Origin: Chromera velia
Lineage: Eukaryota > Sar > Chromeraceae
Length of the DNA: 16,079 nucleotides
Reading direction: 5' to 3'
NCBI GenBank assembly: GCA_018398765.1
Contig: JAHBMJ010001777.1
Location: forward strand, 10,001-26,079
Positions 1 to 7,977 of this stretch are shown in pieces. Numbering within the stretch: the first letter of the stretch is position 1; each line of letters opens with the position of its first letter. Made by a program: the position numbers and the translations under genes. Under the pieces are notes generated by a model. The model was not told the origin of the DNA. It made no database searches and saw nothing but the letters and a program-made list of their open reading frames with translations.

Positions 1-1
1 G

Positions 2-257
2 TTGGATGACCTTTTCGTGACCTCACAACAGTGGAAGAGTCTCTTTGGGTTGGTGGGTAGTGTCCGTGCATTCGTTCATAAATCTGTTTTTACGTGCACT
101 TGGTGGGTGATTGGCAGTAAATATATTTATTTATACATACATACATACATAAATACATATGAAAACAAATGCATAAATCTTTACGTGCACTTGGTGGGTG
201 ATTGGCAGTAGATACTCTACTCGAGCAGTAGAGTGCCGGTTGGGTCTACGTACTTTC

Positions 258-301
<44 letters not shown>

Positions 302-1692
302 GTGAGAGTTTCCCGGGAGCCGCGGTTCATCTTCAGTTTAGCCAGCAGAAATTGCCATGCAAGCAGTGAAGACGGATGGACGCTCGTATTCACACATGTG
401 CGTGTACACAAGCATGCAAGTCTGCGCGAGGCTATGAGTATGCCAGATGTATGTCCTTACGCAGGCATAGCGCTATGCATGCATGAACAAACAGACAGGC
501 ACAGCGCCATGCATGCATGAACAAACAGACAGGCACAGAGCTATGCATGCATGAACAAACAGACAGGCACAGCGCTATGCATGCATGAACAAACAGACAG
601 GCACAGCGCTATGCATGCATGAACAAACAGACCGGATGCACCCCTGATCTCTCCACTTCCTCGGATTGTTGCTTGCAGGTCGGCTGCAGGCCTCGGACAG
701 GCGTCGAATCCGTGCATCGTTCCTGAATGGCAGGCGCTCTGGGCTGCAGCGATTGCAGTCCTACAGGTAAGTGCGTGCTTCTGTTTGTGTCTGTTTGTAC
801 GTAGAGGAGGTGCTCCAGAGAGATACTGATAGATCCTAGGGTCACTTGCAGTATCTGTCTATCCAGGGTTGACATAAAGTCTCAAGTCGTCTGCCGTGCA
901 GACAATGCTTCATGGGTTGGGGGTGACGAGAGGGAACTGGGAGGCCTGGCTGTCATTTGACTGGAAGACTCTGTTTGTAAATACGTTCCCTTTTCAAATT
1001 GATGACTTGGAGGCGGCAGGTGGACTCCGGGCAGACAGTCAAAATAAACTGGAGCCCTGCATGCATGTGCCAGAGAGATCGATCTGAATTCACTTTTGCA
1101 TGAGATGACATGAGGACAGGTGGATGGGCAGACGACGACTGGGTGCGCACCCACTGATGCATGTCGGCTTCGATCAGTGCACGTGAATGGTGCGGCTGAA
1201 GTATCATGATGAAGTGATGCACGTCTGTTTCTTTTTTTGCACTCCTTGGTCATTCAGTCTTTCTTTTTTCTTTCTTGCTTTCTTGCTCTCTTGCATGCGT
1301 TCTTCTCTTCTCACACAGGTGCGGTACAAGAAGATGACCAGGATCTGCGAGATGTTTGACGACTTTGACGTGCAAGGTCGGTCGGTCGGTCGGTCTTGTC
1401 AAGTCAGATGGGTGGTGACCTCGCTTGATGCAGAACTCCCCTCTCCTCTCCTCTTCTCTTTTTGTTGAGAGAGATGCGTTGAGTGTGTGCTCGGACGGCG
1501 TCAGCCTGACATGCAGTCAGGAGGGTCAATTAGAAGAGAGAGAAGGCGTGCAGAGAAAGGTAAGCCTAGCCTCTCGTCCTGCATGCTGTATGCTTCCCTC
1601 TCCTTGCACGATCTGGCTCAGAAGGAATGCCTGTCTCCGTGTCTTTTTGCTTGATAGTCTTGTGTGCATATGCACAGACTATGGCCGTGTGT

Positions 1693-1734
<42 letters not shown>

Positions 1735-1932
1735 TGTTTGCAGAGGCGACGGTGTTAGACTACGACACGTTTGCCGAATTTATGCGGACTCTGGATCCTT
1801 CTGTTGACGACTCGGTTGTTGTGGAGACCTTCATGGCAGCTGCACAACAGGACGACCTCGACCCAGGTGGGGGCACCGGTGTATGAGTTTCCCTCCCTCC
1901 CTCCCTGTCTGTCTGTGTGTCTGGTCTATCGC

Positions 1933-1971
<39 letters not shown>

Positions 1972-3515
1972 TACATGAAGAGGGGAAACAGGGGAAAAAC
2001 AAAATGTATGGTGTCTCTATCGGTCTGTCTGTATTTCTCCTGTGTCCGCATCTGTTGTTTCTTCTTTCGCCACTTACCTTCTTTTCTTGTACCGGCTCAC
2101 GTTATTGAAAAAGCAGGTTACTCTCGAAATGGTAGCGAGTCTGTCTGTAATCTTCTGCTTGTCTGCCGGACCGTCTCTGTGTTGCGTCCTCCCTCCCTCG
2201 CCGGTTTTCTCTTTTGTTTTTACTACAGAATATATAGGAATAATAAGAATATTCTGTATAAGAATTCTGTATGAAAATAAATGTCTGCCGGACCGTCTCT
2301 GTGTTGCGTCCTCCCTCCCTCGCTGGTTTTCTCTTTTGTTTTTACTACAGAATATATAGGAATAATAAGAATATTCTGTATAAGAATTCTGTATGAAAAC
2401 AAATGTCTGCCGGACCGTCTCTGTGTTGCGTCCTCCCTCCTTCGCTGGTTTTCTCTTTTGTTTTTACTACAGAATATATAGGAATAATAAGAATATTCTG
2501 TACAAGAATTCTGTATGAAAATAAATGTCTGCCGGACCGTCTCTGTGCTGCGTCCTCCCTCCCTCCTTCGCTGGTTTGCAGACGCAACAGCAGGAGTAAC
2601 AAAGGGGGGACTTCTGCGAGCAATGGAGACGTCCGAATTTTTCTACTCTCCTGGTGGGTGGATGGCTGGATCCGTCTTTGTTTCATGCATTCATTCATTC
2701 ATTCATTCATACATTCATTCACTCATTCATTCATTCATTCATTCATTGATTGTGAGGATGGATGGATGGATTTGTGTGGAAGGAAGGAAGCGACAGATAT
2801 CTAGACAGAATGAATGGTCGTGACGGCTAGCCATGTTCATGTGAAACTTCTCTCGTCTCATACTCTCACCCTCTCCACCGACGATTTTATTACTTTTCTT
2901 TATTTCTTTCTTTCTGCAGTTTTTTTTTGTGGCAAGGCCTGCTGAGAGTCTTCCTCTTCCTTTCAATCTCTTCCGCCCCGCATGCAGTTGATCGATGCTG
3001 TTTGACAAACGAAATTTCATGCCTCATCAAAAACCTCTTCAATTAGCACCAGCATTCCGCTTCCTTTTTTCACGTGCGTATCTATGGGTATGCATCTCTC
3101 TCTTTCTTTGTTTTCGATCTTGTTGTAATCACTCATGACCAGAATTTCTTCTCCTCCTCTCTGCCTGCCTGTTGCAAAATTGCAGTTGTGCTGAGAAAAA
3201 TCGAGACGGGAGAAAACCTGATGATGACGTATGACCACTTTGGAGCGTCCCGCCATCCGTCGACCGTCAGAGGTGCGTGCGCCTTTCGCTTTCGATCGTT
3301 CTTCTCCCTTCCCTTTCTTTCCTTTCCCCTAGCTTCTATTTCTTCTCTTCCTGGGGAGCAGACAGAGTTCAAAATTTATCATTTCTGTCATATGTTGACA
3401 AAATTGTTGTCGTTTTGTATTCAACGATGGCGGATGCAATTTGAACATCAGAAGCACATCCACAGCTGAGACATCTGTGGCCACAAGAATAGCTGGAGAT
3501 ACGCACACACGGCTT

Positions 3516-3553
<38 letters not shown>

Positions 3554-3933
3554 TCGCGTCCAAGTGTGCGTCTTCTGTGTGACAGTGTGTATGTGTGTGA
3601 GAGACAGAGCGACCGAGAGACAGAGAGTCTATGTATTCATGCATCTATGAAAGGGTTCGTGTCTTGACGTCTCGTCTCGTCTTTCATGCAGGTGCGTCCT
3701 TGATGGTCCCGCTCGCGGCACGAAAGCTTCTCGGTGCATCTGCTGCTGCCAGCGCAAGTCCATCTGGTATTCCTGAGGAAGACGAGAGCATCAGCCAGGT
3801 ACTCTCCATGGGTAGAATTCCTAGAGGCACCTCTCCAATAGAGGAAGGGGAGGAAAGAGAAGAGTTACAGTCACCAAGAAACTCCACTGGGGCGATAACA
3901 AAGCGGGTCACAATTGACAGAGACCCAGATTGA
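2..3933 (+). CDS. Multi-exon gene, 3' part only; EF-hand-like protein of unknown function
   Basis: Seen: seven exons join without a stop: 2-48 (starts before the window), 679-766, 1319-1376, 1744-1866, 2582-2653, 3186-3272 and 3692-3933 (TGA stop). All introns are GT-AG and acceptors end CAG, mostly TGCAG. The last four junctions are all phase 1 and restore Glu, Asp, Val and Gly codons. About 238 residues are visible. The second and third exons give a helix (KKMTRICEMFDDFDVQ) followed by LDYDTFAEFM, like a degenerate EF-hand. The helix around VETFMAAAQQDDLDPD then ATAGVTKGGL resembles a second, also lacking a clean 12-residue calcium loop. The 79-residue last exon is Ser/Glu-rich and probably disordered. 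Inference: a paired EF-hand-like module inside a longer protein; calcium binding is doubtful. The family is not recognised. The first two junctions (48/679 and 766/1319) are less secure than the rest. Confidence 0.72.
77..210. repeat. Direct repeat of about 40 bp flanking a TACA/TTTA-rich spacer
   Basis: The segment at 77-119 (core acgtgcacttggtgggtgat) recurs at 172-210 with a 3-base difference near its start. Between the copies is an A/T-rich stretch with (TACA)n at about 135-152. It lies in the first intron seen of the upstream gene (49-678). Confidence 0.85.
260..297. repeat. (TC)n microsatellite
   Basis: An uninterrupted run of about 19 TC units in the intron at 49-678 of the EF-hand-like gene, pyrimidines on the coding strand. 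Confidence 0.97.
461..634. repeat. 34-bp minisatellite, about 5 copies
   Basis: Units begin at 475, 509, 543 and 577, each 34 bp (starting atgcatgcat, then gaacaaacagacaggcacag). A partial unit precedes at 461-474 and another follows from 611 to about 634. Unit-to-unit differences are one or two bases, so the expansion is recent. It lies in the intron at 49-678, ending about 45 bp before the acceptor. Confidence 0.95.
767..1318 (+). other. Intron of the EF-hand-like gene, no clear element
   Basis: It has a strong donor (GTAAGT) and a pyrimidine-rich acceptor (about 1240-1318, ending ACACAG). No repeat array is present. A short open stretch at about 902-976 with weak splice signals could be a cassette exon, but it is not needed to keep the frame. 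Confidence 0.6.
1377..1395 (+). repeat. (GGTC)n tandem at a 5' splice site
   Basis: The donor after exon 1319-1376 reads GTCGGTCGGTCGG, so several candidate GT donors occur every 4 bases. Only the first is in the register that joins to exon 1744 (Gln, then G+AG giving Glu). Confidence 0.85.
1687..1731. repeat. (GT)n microsatellite
   Basis: About 22 GT units with one interruption, ending roughly 12 bases before the acceptor of exon 1744-1866, where a polypyrimidine tract would be expected. Confidence 0.96.
1886..1970. repeat. (CCCT)n and (CTGT)n simple repeat
   Basis: CCCT units are followed by CTGT units; the longest clean run is at about 1936-1970. It lies near the start of the 715-bp intron at 1867-2581. 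Confidence 0.93.
2162..2575. repeat. 122-bp tandem array, 3 full copies plus a partial fourth
   Basis: Units start at 2162, 2284 and 2406, with a truncated copy from 2528 that merges into the true acceptor of exon 2582. Copies differ at only a few positions. Each full unit has a pyrimidine-rich run ending tttttactacag (final G at 2228, 2350 and 2472), a good 3' splice-site mimic, followed by an A/T-rich part with the palindromes agaatattct and agaattct. The array sits inside the intron at 1867-2581. Confidence 0.96.
2688..2771. repeat. (ATTC)n followed by (GGAT)n
   Basis: About 15 ATTC units with a few changes run to about 2750; GGAT units follow at about 2757-2771. Both are in the intron at 2654-3185. 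Confidence 0.95.
3516..3551. repeat. (GT)n microsatellite
   Basis: About 17 GT units in the intron at 3273-3691. A short CACACAC just upstream (3502-3510) could pair with it as a hairpin. Confidence 0.95.
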
Positions 3934-4261
3934 CATCTTAATGATTAATAGTCTAAAAATATAAGACCAGTATAAAAATAGGTAATTAATGATTGACATG
4001 AATGATTTCACTCCAGTGACTCAACGTTTTTTGAATCAAAAGATAACATCTTTAATATAATTATCGTTTGTATTTTATCATTTATATGTAAACTGTTGGA
4101 GTTTCTGACTTTCAATTCATCCTAGAATCTGTCGAAGCGGGTCGATCTATACTATAGAAGAGGTGTGTCTGACGCGTTCAGGTGCTGCATAAGATTGTGC
4201 ATCTCTATCAAGTTCACTGTTGCATGTAGTTAGATGTGTTGTTTGGTGACCGTCATACTAA
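3934..4261. other. AT-rich intergenic region between the upstream gene and the retrotransposon
   Basis: Strongly A/T-rich to about 4100, probably the 3' untranslated and termination region of the upstream gene. No AATAAA is seen; weaker AT-rich candidates are present. No gene detected. Confidence 0.6.
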
Positions 4262-4266
4262 ACAAT
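4262..4266. repeat. Target-site duplication ACAAT, left copy
   Basis: ACAAT directly precedes the 5' LTR and is repeated exactly after the 3' LTR at 10183-10187. Five bases is the usual Ty1/Copia duplication length. Confidence 0.9.
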
Positions 4267-4527
4267 TGTGAAGTTGAGCAGGCGTGTATGCGATCGGGAG
4301 ACGGCGCGTGCCGGGACCGACATGCCCTGGCCGGGCCCGGGATGCACTGCTCACTCGGATTCATGTTGCAGAGTCGAATCAATTGCATCCGATTGATCGT
4401 TTAAGATTGACTGACCTTTACTCAGAAGTCGGAATTAGCCGATCATTCCGACTTCCTTGACTGACAAACTTTCCTATGAAGTAGATGTTCCTTCCCTAAT
4501 GGTAGCCTAAGCCTCCTATATTCTACA
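4267..4527 (+). repeat. 5' LTR (261 bp)
   Basis: Starts TGTGAAGTTGAGC and ends TTCTACA. It aligns without gaps to 9922-10182 with 7 substitutions. It contains a GC-rich part near the start (including the palindrome CCGGGCCCGG) and a strong hairpin at 4425-4455. No convincing TATA box was found. Confidence 0.97.
4425..4455. promoter_or_regulatory. LTR hairpin: 11-bp perfect arms, 9-base loop, flanked by direct repeats
   Basis: Arms gaagtcggaat (4425-4435) and attccgacttc (4445-4455) are exact reverse complements. The same 9-mer ttgactgac lies on both sides (4407-4415 and 4457-4465). The whole unit is unchanged in the 3' LTR at 10080-10110. Role unknown; an RNA terminator, packaging or protein-binding structure are possibilities. 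Confidence 0.8.
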
Positions 4528-4589
4528 TTTGCTGCCCCCAGGCGCACACAGTCCATCGGATTTCTTTTTCTCTTCCATCGATTCCAGGA

Positions 4590-5291
4590 ATGTCTACTCC
4601 TTCGCCTTCTGCGTTGTCTGGTCTTAGTCGCTTCGACCATACTCTAGAGGAGCCGAAGTATGTTATCCCTAAGGTTGAGTGGGTGACTGCTATCCAGAAC
4701 AGGGCTAAAATGAAGACATGGGCCACTGCCTTTGGCCGGAACGCCAAACTCCACCTGTCGGAGAAGGCGATTCCAGACAAGGGAACGAGGATTACGGCTT
4801 GGTCTGCGGCTTTCCACACAGGAGCCTCGAAGGAAAAGTTCCACAAGATGACCCACAACTTGGATAAGCTGGAACACAAGGGCTTTGAAGGACCAGAACT
4901 CTTCACAAAAATAAAGAGTGAGTATGGAAAGGAGCAGGCGATTGAGACGCAGGAGGAGAAAGAAAAATTTCACGCCCTTGAGAGACGCGAAGATGAGGAG
5001 CTGATCGATGCTTCTGACCGGATGGATGGGCAGATCCTCTCCTGTGAGAAGGTTGGCTACGTGCCCCCCGAACCCGAGAAGAAGGAGGTCCTTGAGGACC
5101 TCATGACCGATGACGAGTTCGAAAGAGTCGTCACCGCTGCTGCCCTCGCCCAGATCGTGATTTCTACAATTGAGCAGAAGGCGGCAGAGACAGAGGGCAG
5201 ACCCGTCTCCCCCGAGGATGAGGATTCCAAGTTTGACTACGACAACCTCTCCTACACCCTTCTGCGAAAGATCGCCCGCAATGTTGGTTGA
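4590..5291 (+). CDS. gag: Copia Gag, capsid-like part
   Basis: 233 codons starting 62 bases after the 5' LTR, at an ATG with a purine at -3. Seen: a hydrophilic, mostly helical product rich in Glu and Lys, with the segment MKTWATAFGRNAKLHLSEK near the N-terminus and a long charged region (about residues 115-150). Known: position and size fit a Copia Gag, which forms the virus-like particle around the RNA. The frame ends at TGA 5289-5291, and the zinc-knuckle part resumes in the -1 frame. The stop overlaps the next ATG as TGATG. Specific sequence homology to a Gag family is inferred from context. Confidence 0.85.
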   Translation: MSTPSPSALSGLSRFDHTLEEPKYVIPKVEWVTAIQNRAKMKTWATAFGRNAKLHLSEKAIPDKGTRITAWSAAFHTGASKEKFHKMTHNLDKLEHKGFEGPELFTKIKSEYGKEQAIETQEEKEKFHALERREDEELIDASDRMDGQILSCEKVGYVPPEPEKKEVLEDLMTDDEFERVVTAAALAQIVISTIEQKAAETEGRPVSPEDEDSKFDYDNLSYTLLRKIARNVG

Positions 5292-5641
5292 TGCAGAAGC
5301 TCCGTACTATCAGACGGAGGAAGGTGAGTGGCAGGGGGAGAGGGAGACAGCCTCGTAAGGACAGGGAGGTCGCCAACTCGACTCAGGACCGCAAGCCCCA
5401 GCAGCCCCGCAGCAGAAGCCAGTCCAGACAGCCTGAGTCCCGCAGCGAGTCCAGCAGTGGGAAGGCCCCCAAGTGCAAGGACTGCGGGTATACTCTCCCG
5501 CACAGAGGCGAGGACAACAAGTACCCCGCTGTCGGCACCACGTGCAAGGAGTGCGGAGAGAAGGATCACTTCACTTCCGTCTGTCCTAACAAGAAGAAGG
5601 ATGGGAAGAAGGGGGGCAAGGGGTACAAGAAGGGTTTCTGA
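5291..5641 (+). CDS. gag: Gag C-terminus: nucleocapsid-like basic region with CCHC zinc knuckle
   Basis: Seen: an Arg/Ser/Gln-rich stretch, then a CX2C cluster at 5474, then a perfect CX2CX4HX4C knuckle (Cys 5543, Cys 5552, His 5567, Cys 5582), then a Lys/Gly-rich tail ending in TGA 5639-5641. Known: CCHC knuckles bind element RNA. It is in the -1 frame relative to the capsid part and probably belonged to the same polypeptide, so the ATG at 5291 may be incidental or a reinitiation start. The Lys/Gly tail contains a GGGGGGC heptamer in the correct register for -1 slippage into the next frame. Confidence 0.85.
   Translation: MQKLRTIRRRKVSGRGRGRQPRKDREVANSTQDRKPQQPRSRSQSRQPESRSESSSGKAPKCKDCGYTLPHRGEDNKYPAVGTTCKECGEKDHFTSVCPNKKKDGKKGGKGYKKGF
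5611..5617 (+). promoter_or_regulatory. Candidate -1 frameshift heptamer GGGGGGC
   Basis: Read in the zinc-knuckle frame the codons are AAG GGG GGC, giving the X XXY YYZ pattern with X=Y=G and Z=C. A -1 slip enters the frame that is open from 5590 to 5760, bypassing the TGA at 5639. I did not identify a pseudoknot downstream. It may be chance in a Lys/Gly-coding tract. Confidence 0.4.
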
Positions 5642-6249
5642 CCGTGTCGGACCGCTCGGATGGAGACGCTACCAGAGCTGGGGGGGCGAGTGTTCCTTCA
5701 GTGTCGGTGCAGTCCGGAGGGAGTCAGCGGGAGAAAGCAGGAGCAGCAGCCATTCGCAACTAGGATCTTCTACGTGTCAGCCCTCATGTTGATTCAATAT
5801 GCATTTTATCTCTTTTCTCTTCTGATATGGATGAATATGCAGTGAAGGAATGGAAAGAAAAGAAAGTGTATGACATTGCACGGTCAGATGCAACGCTTGA
5901 GACAGAGCTGATGAAAGAGTATCGTCTCCCTGCTTTTGATGTCGAAAGAGGTGAATGGAGGAATACACGTGAAGTTGCCGCTTTCTCCCCTGATGTCGTT
6001 CACTCTCTTTTGTCTTCCCACATCAAGAAAGTGAGTTTGGAGGAAGGCAGTGGTATTATATATCTGACTGACAAGAACGGAGAAAAGTTTCTTGCGCTTG
6101 TTGAATCCTTTGGGGGGATGCCAGTCCTCGTCATGAAGGAAGGGCAGGAAGAAATGTCTCGTGTCTGGGAGTCTGCTCACCCGGTAAAAGCAATTTTATT
6201 TGAAAGCGGAAGGCACCCCGCCGAGTCCTTTTTGCTGAGCCACTGGTGA
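5617..6249 (+). pseudogene. pol: Copia linker and protease/pre-integrase region, interrupted
   Basis: Frame 1 is open from 5590 to 5760 (a Ser/Gly/Ala-rich linker), is stopped by TAG 5761-5763, and is open again to TGA 6247-6249. Shortly after the TAG comes His-Val-Asp-Ser-Ile-Cys (Asp codon 5791-5793). Inference: this may be the remains of the aspartic-protease D-S/T-G motif with the Gly lost. The following 140 codons from ATG 5827 include hydrophobic beta-like segments (LVESFGGMPVLVMKEG). Position between Gag and the integrase zinc finger fits protease plus pre-integrase domain, but residue-level evidence is weak. The end overlaps the integrase frame; the true junction is a -1 shift somewhere in 6204-6249, which includes a T5 run. 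Confidence 0.55.
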
Positions 6250-7973
6250 CAGAAACTTTCCTCTTTGAAAAGGAAAATGGAAACAAAAAGACAAAAAAGC
6301 CCAAAAGGGCGAAAAAAGAGGAGAGAGGCCAAAGGCTTAGACAGCCCGAGAACGGAAAAGAGAATGAAAATGCAGATAGTGATGCAGATAGGAAGGAGAA
6401 GGAAGAACAGAAGGTTTCTTTTCCAGAAAAGGCAGAGGAAACGAAGTGTCTTTTGCGTCTTTTATATCACCAATATTCCCACGCGAGTGGGAAGCGTCTC
6501 TTTTCTACCTTGATTGAGAAAGGAATGGATGTCTCTTTGCATAAGTGCGATGATGTGCATGATGAATGTTCTGTATGTGTCTTCGTGAATGCTCATGCAT
6601 GGAAGGTGCCTCGCTCTTTTTCTGATTGTGTCTCTGCCTCTCAGTCTTTTAATGACGTTATATTCCATGATTTGTTCAAATCGAAGTGCAAGGGGGTAGG
6701 GGGATTTGTTTGGGTATCTGTTCTTGTTGATGGAGCGACAAGAAAGATCGATTTGCTGCCACTGAAACATAAGTGGCAGGTGGTCATGCATCTCATTGCG
6801 TAGACGCGGAAGTATAAGAAGTTAGGGAAAGGAAAGCCGAAAGTCATGTGTTCTGACAATGGAGGTGAATTTACTGCCCGCTCATATGAACGGTTTTGCA
6901 GGCAGGAAGGCATTCATCATGAGTTTGGGGCACCTTACACTCCCGAATCCCAAGGTCGAGTGGAGAGGGTGAACGCTTCAGTGAAGGCCCTCGTTCGGAA
7001 GTTCTTTCTGTCTCTCTGTCTTCCATCCTTTCTTTGGCCTTTCTTCCTGCAGGGTGTTGCACAGCAATTGAACGCGACTGTGCATTCAGTGACAGGTCTT
7101 TCCCCAAATGTTGCTGTATTTAGAAAGGGCTCTGCAGGGGTGTCTCCGGTAACTATCTGGGACCAAGTGCGCTTTGTTGATAGGGCGCCAGGGCATATGC
7201 AGGGATGGGAGCCAAGGGGGGAGGTTGGGTTTTTTGGGGGTGTTCTCTCGACGAAGGTTGTTTCTGTTGTGTGCAACCACAAGGGTAGATGGGTGGGGGT
7301 GCGACTCCATCCGTCTCAGGTCCGTCTTTATCGGTGGGTGGGGGAAGAAGGAGCTGATTGCCTTCCTCATCAGCAGTAGCAGTCTCACCGTTCAGATGAT
7401 GAGGAGACGGACGTCCCCAGTTCCGATGACGATGATGATGGGTCCGATTTTGACATGGGGCTCCCCGTCCGATGCACTGCGGTACAAAAACGGGGGGTGC
7501 CTGTGTCTATGGAGTCCTTTGATGAGGATGCAGACGTTTTTGAGGGTGGAGCTGTTTTTGAGGGTGGAGCTGAGCCAGCAGCGCTCCTGAATGAAGGAAA
7601 CGGTTCGGGCCCGCCAGTGGAGTTGTCAGAACGAAAGAAGGGGGTGATAGCACGAAGAACAGGGGGTGCCTGGTTTCCCGTACAAGTGATGAGGGAGGGA
7701 AAGAGGCGCATTGACGTAGCTGTTCTTCAACAAAGCCCCCGAACAGGACAGTGGAAGCCGTCTTATTTAGAGGAGATCGATGACCGCAAGGGTGATGAAG
7801 TGGCTGCCTACTTCCAGTTTGGGGAGGGAATGCAGATCCCTGCCGAGGCGCTCGCACGCGTTCGTGGCGGGGAAGAAGGAGCGAGTGGAGATTTTCTAGA
7901 GGAGGGGGGAAGGGGAACCTTCCATAGAAGTAGAAGAAGACGCCATTCAGTATCCCGACATTCCGGACTCTGA
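6246..7973 (+). pseudogene. pol: Copia integrase with two in-frame TAG stops, plus acidic linker
   Basis: One frame carries a Lys/Glu-rich leader, an HHCC zinc finger (HQYSH, then CDDVHDECSVC), and the DDE core: Asp at 6669 (FHDLF), Asp at 6855 (CSDNGGEF), Glu at 6963 (QGRVERVN). The second Asp and the Glu are 36 codons apart, the usual D-35-E spacing. Further on are PSNVAVFRKG-like and GWEPRGEVGFFGG segments typical of a Copia integrase C-terminus, then an acidic Asp/Ser-rich linker. TAG at 6801-6803 falls between the first and second catalytic Asp; TAG at 7377-7379 falls after the core. The integrase joins element cDNA to host DNA. As read, no full-length enzyme can be made without stop readthrough. 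The frame runs to TGA 7971, but coding sense switches +1 near 7904-7944. Confidence 0.88.
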
Positions 7974-7977
7974 TTTT

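Noticed and set aside
475-634. CRISPR-like array
   Set aside because: The 34-bp units are contiguous with no unique spacers; this is a minisatellite in a eukaryotic intron.
896-1087. Open stretch with possible phase-0 exon at 902-976 (Trp-rich)
   Set aside because: The donor (GTAAAT) is only moderate, and the flanking exons 679-766 and 1319-1376 already join in frame. It could be a cassette exon but nothing here requires it.
882-1253. 123-codon minus-strand open frame inside an intron
   Set aside because: No start context, splice signals or family resemblance; overlaps intron sequence of the plus-strand gene.
1425-1560. Possible exon ending at the GTAAGC at 1560
   Set aside because: The direct join 1376/1744 gives the EF-hand-like sequence without interruption; including this piece would break it.
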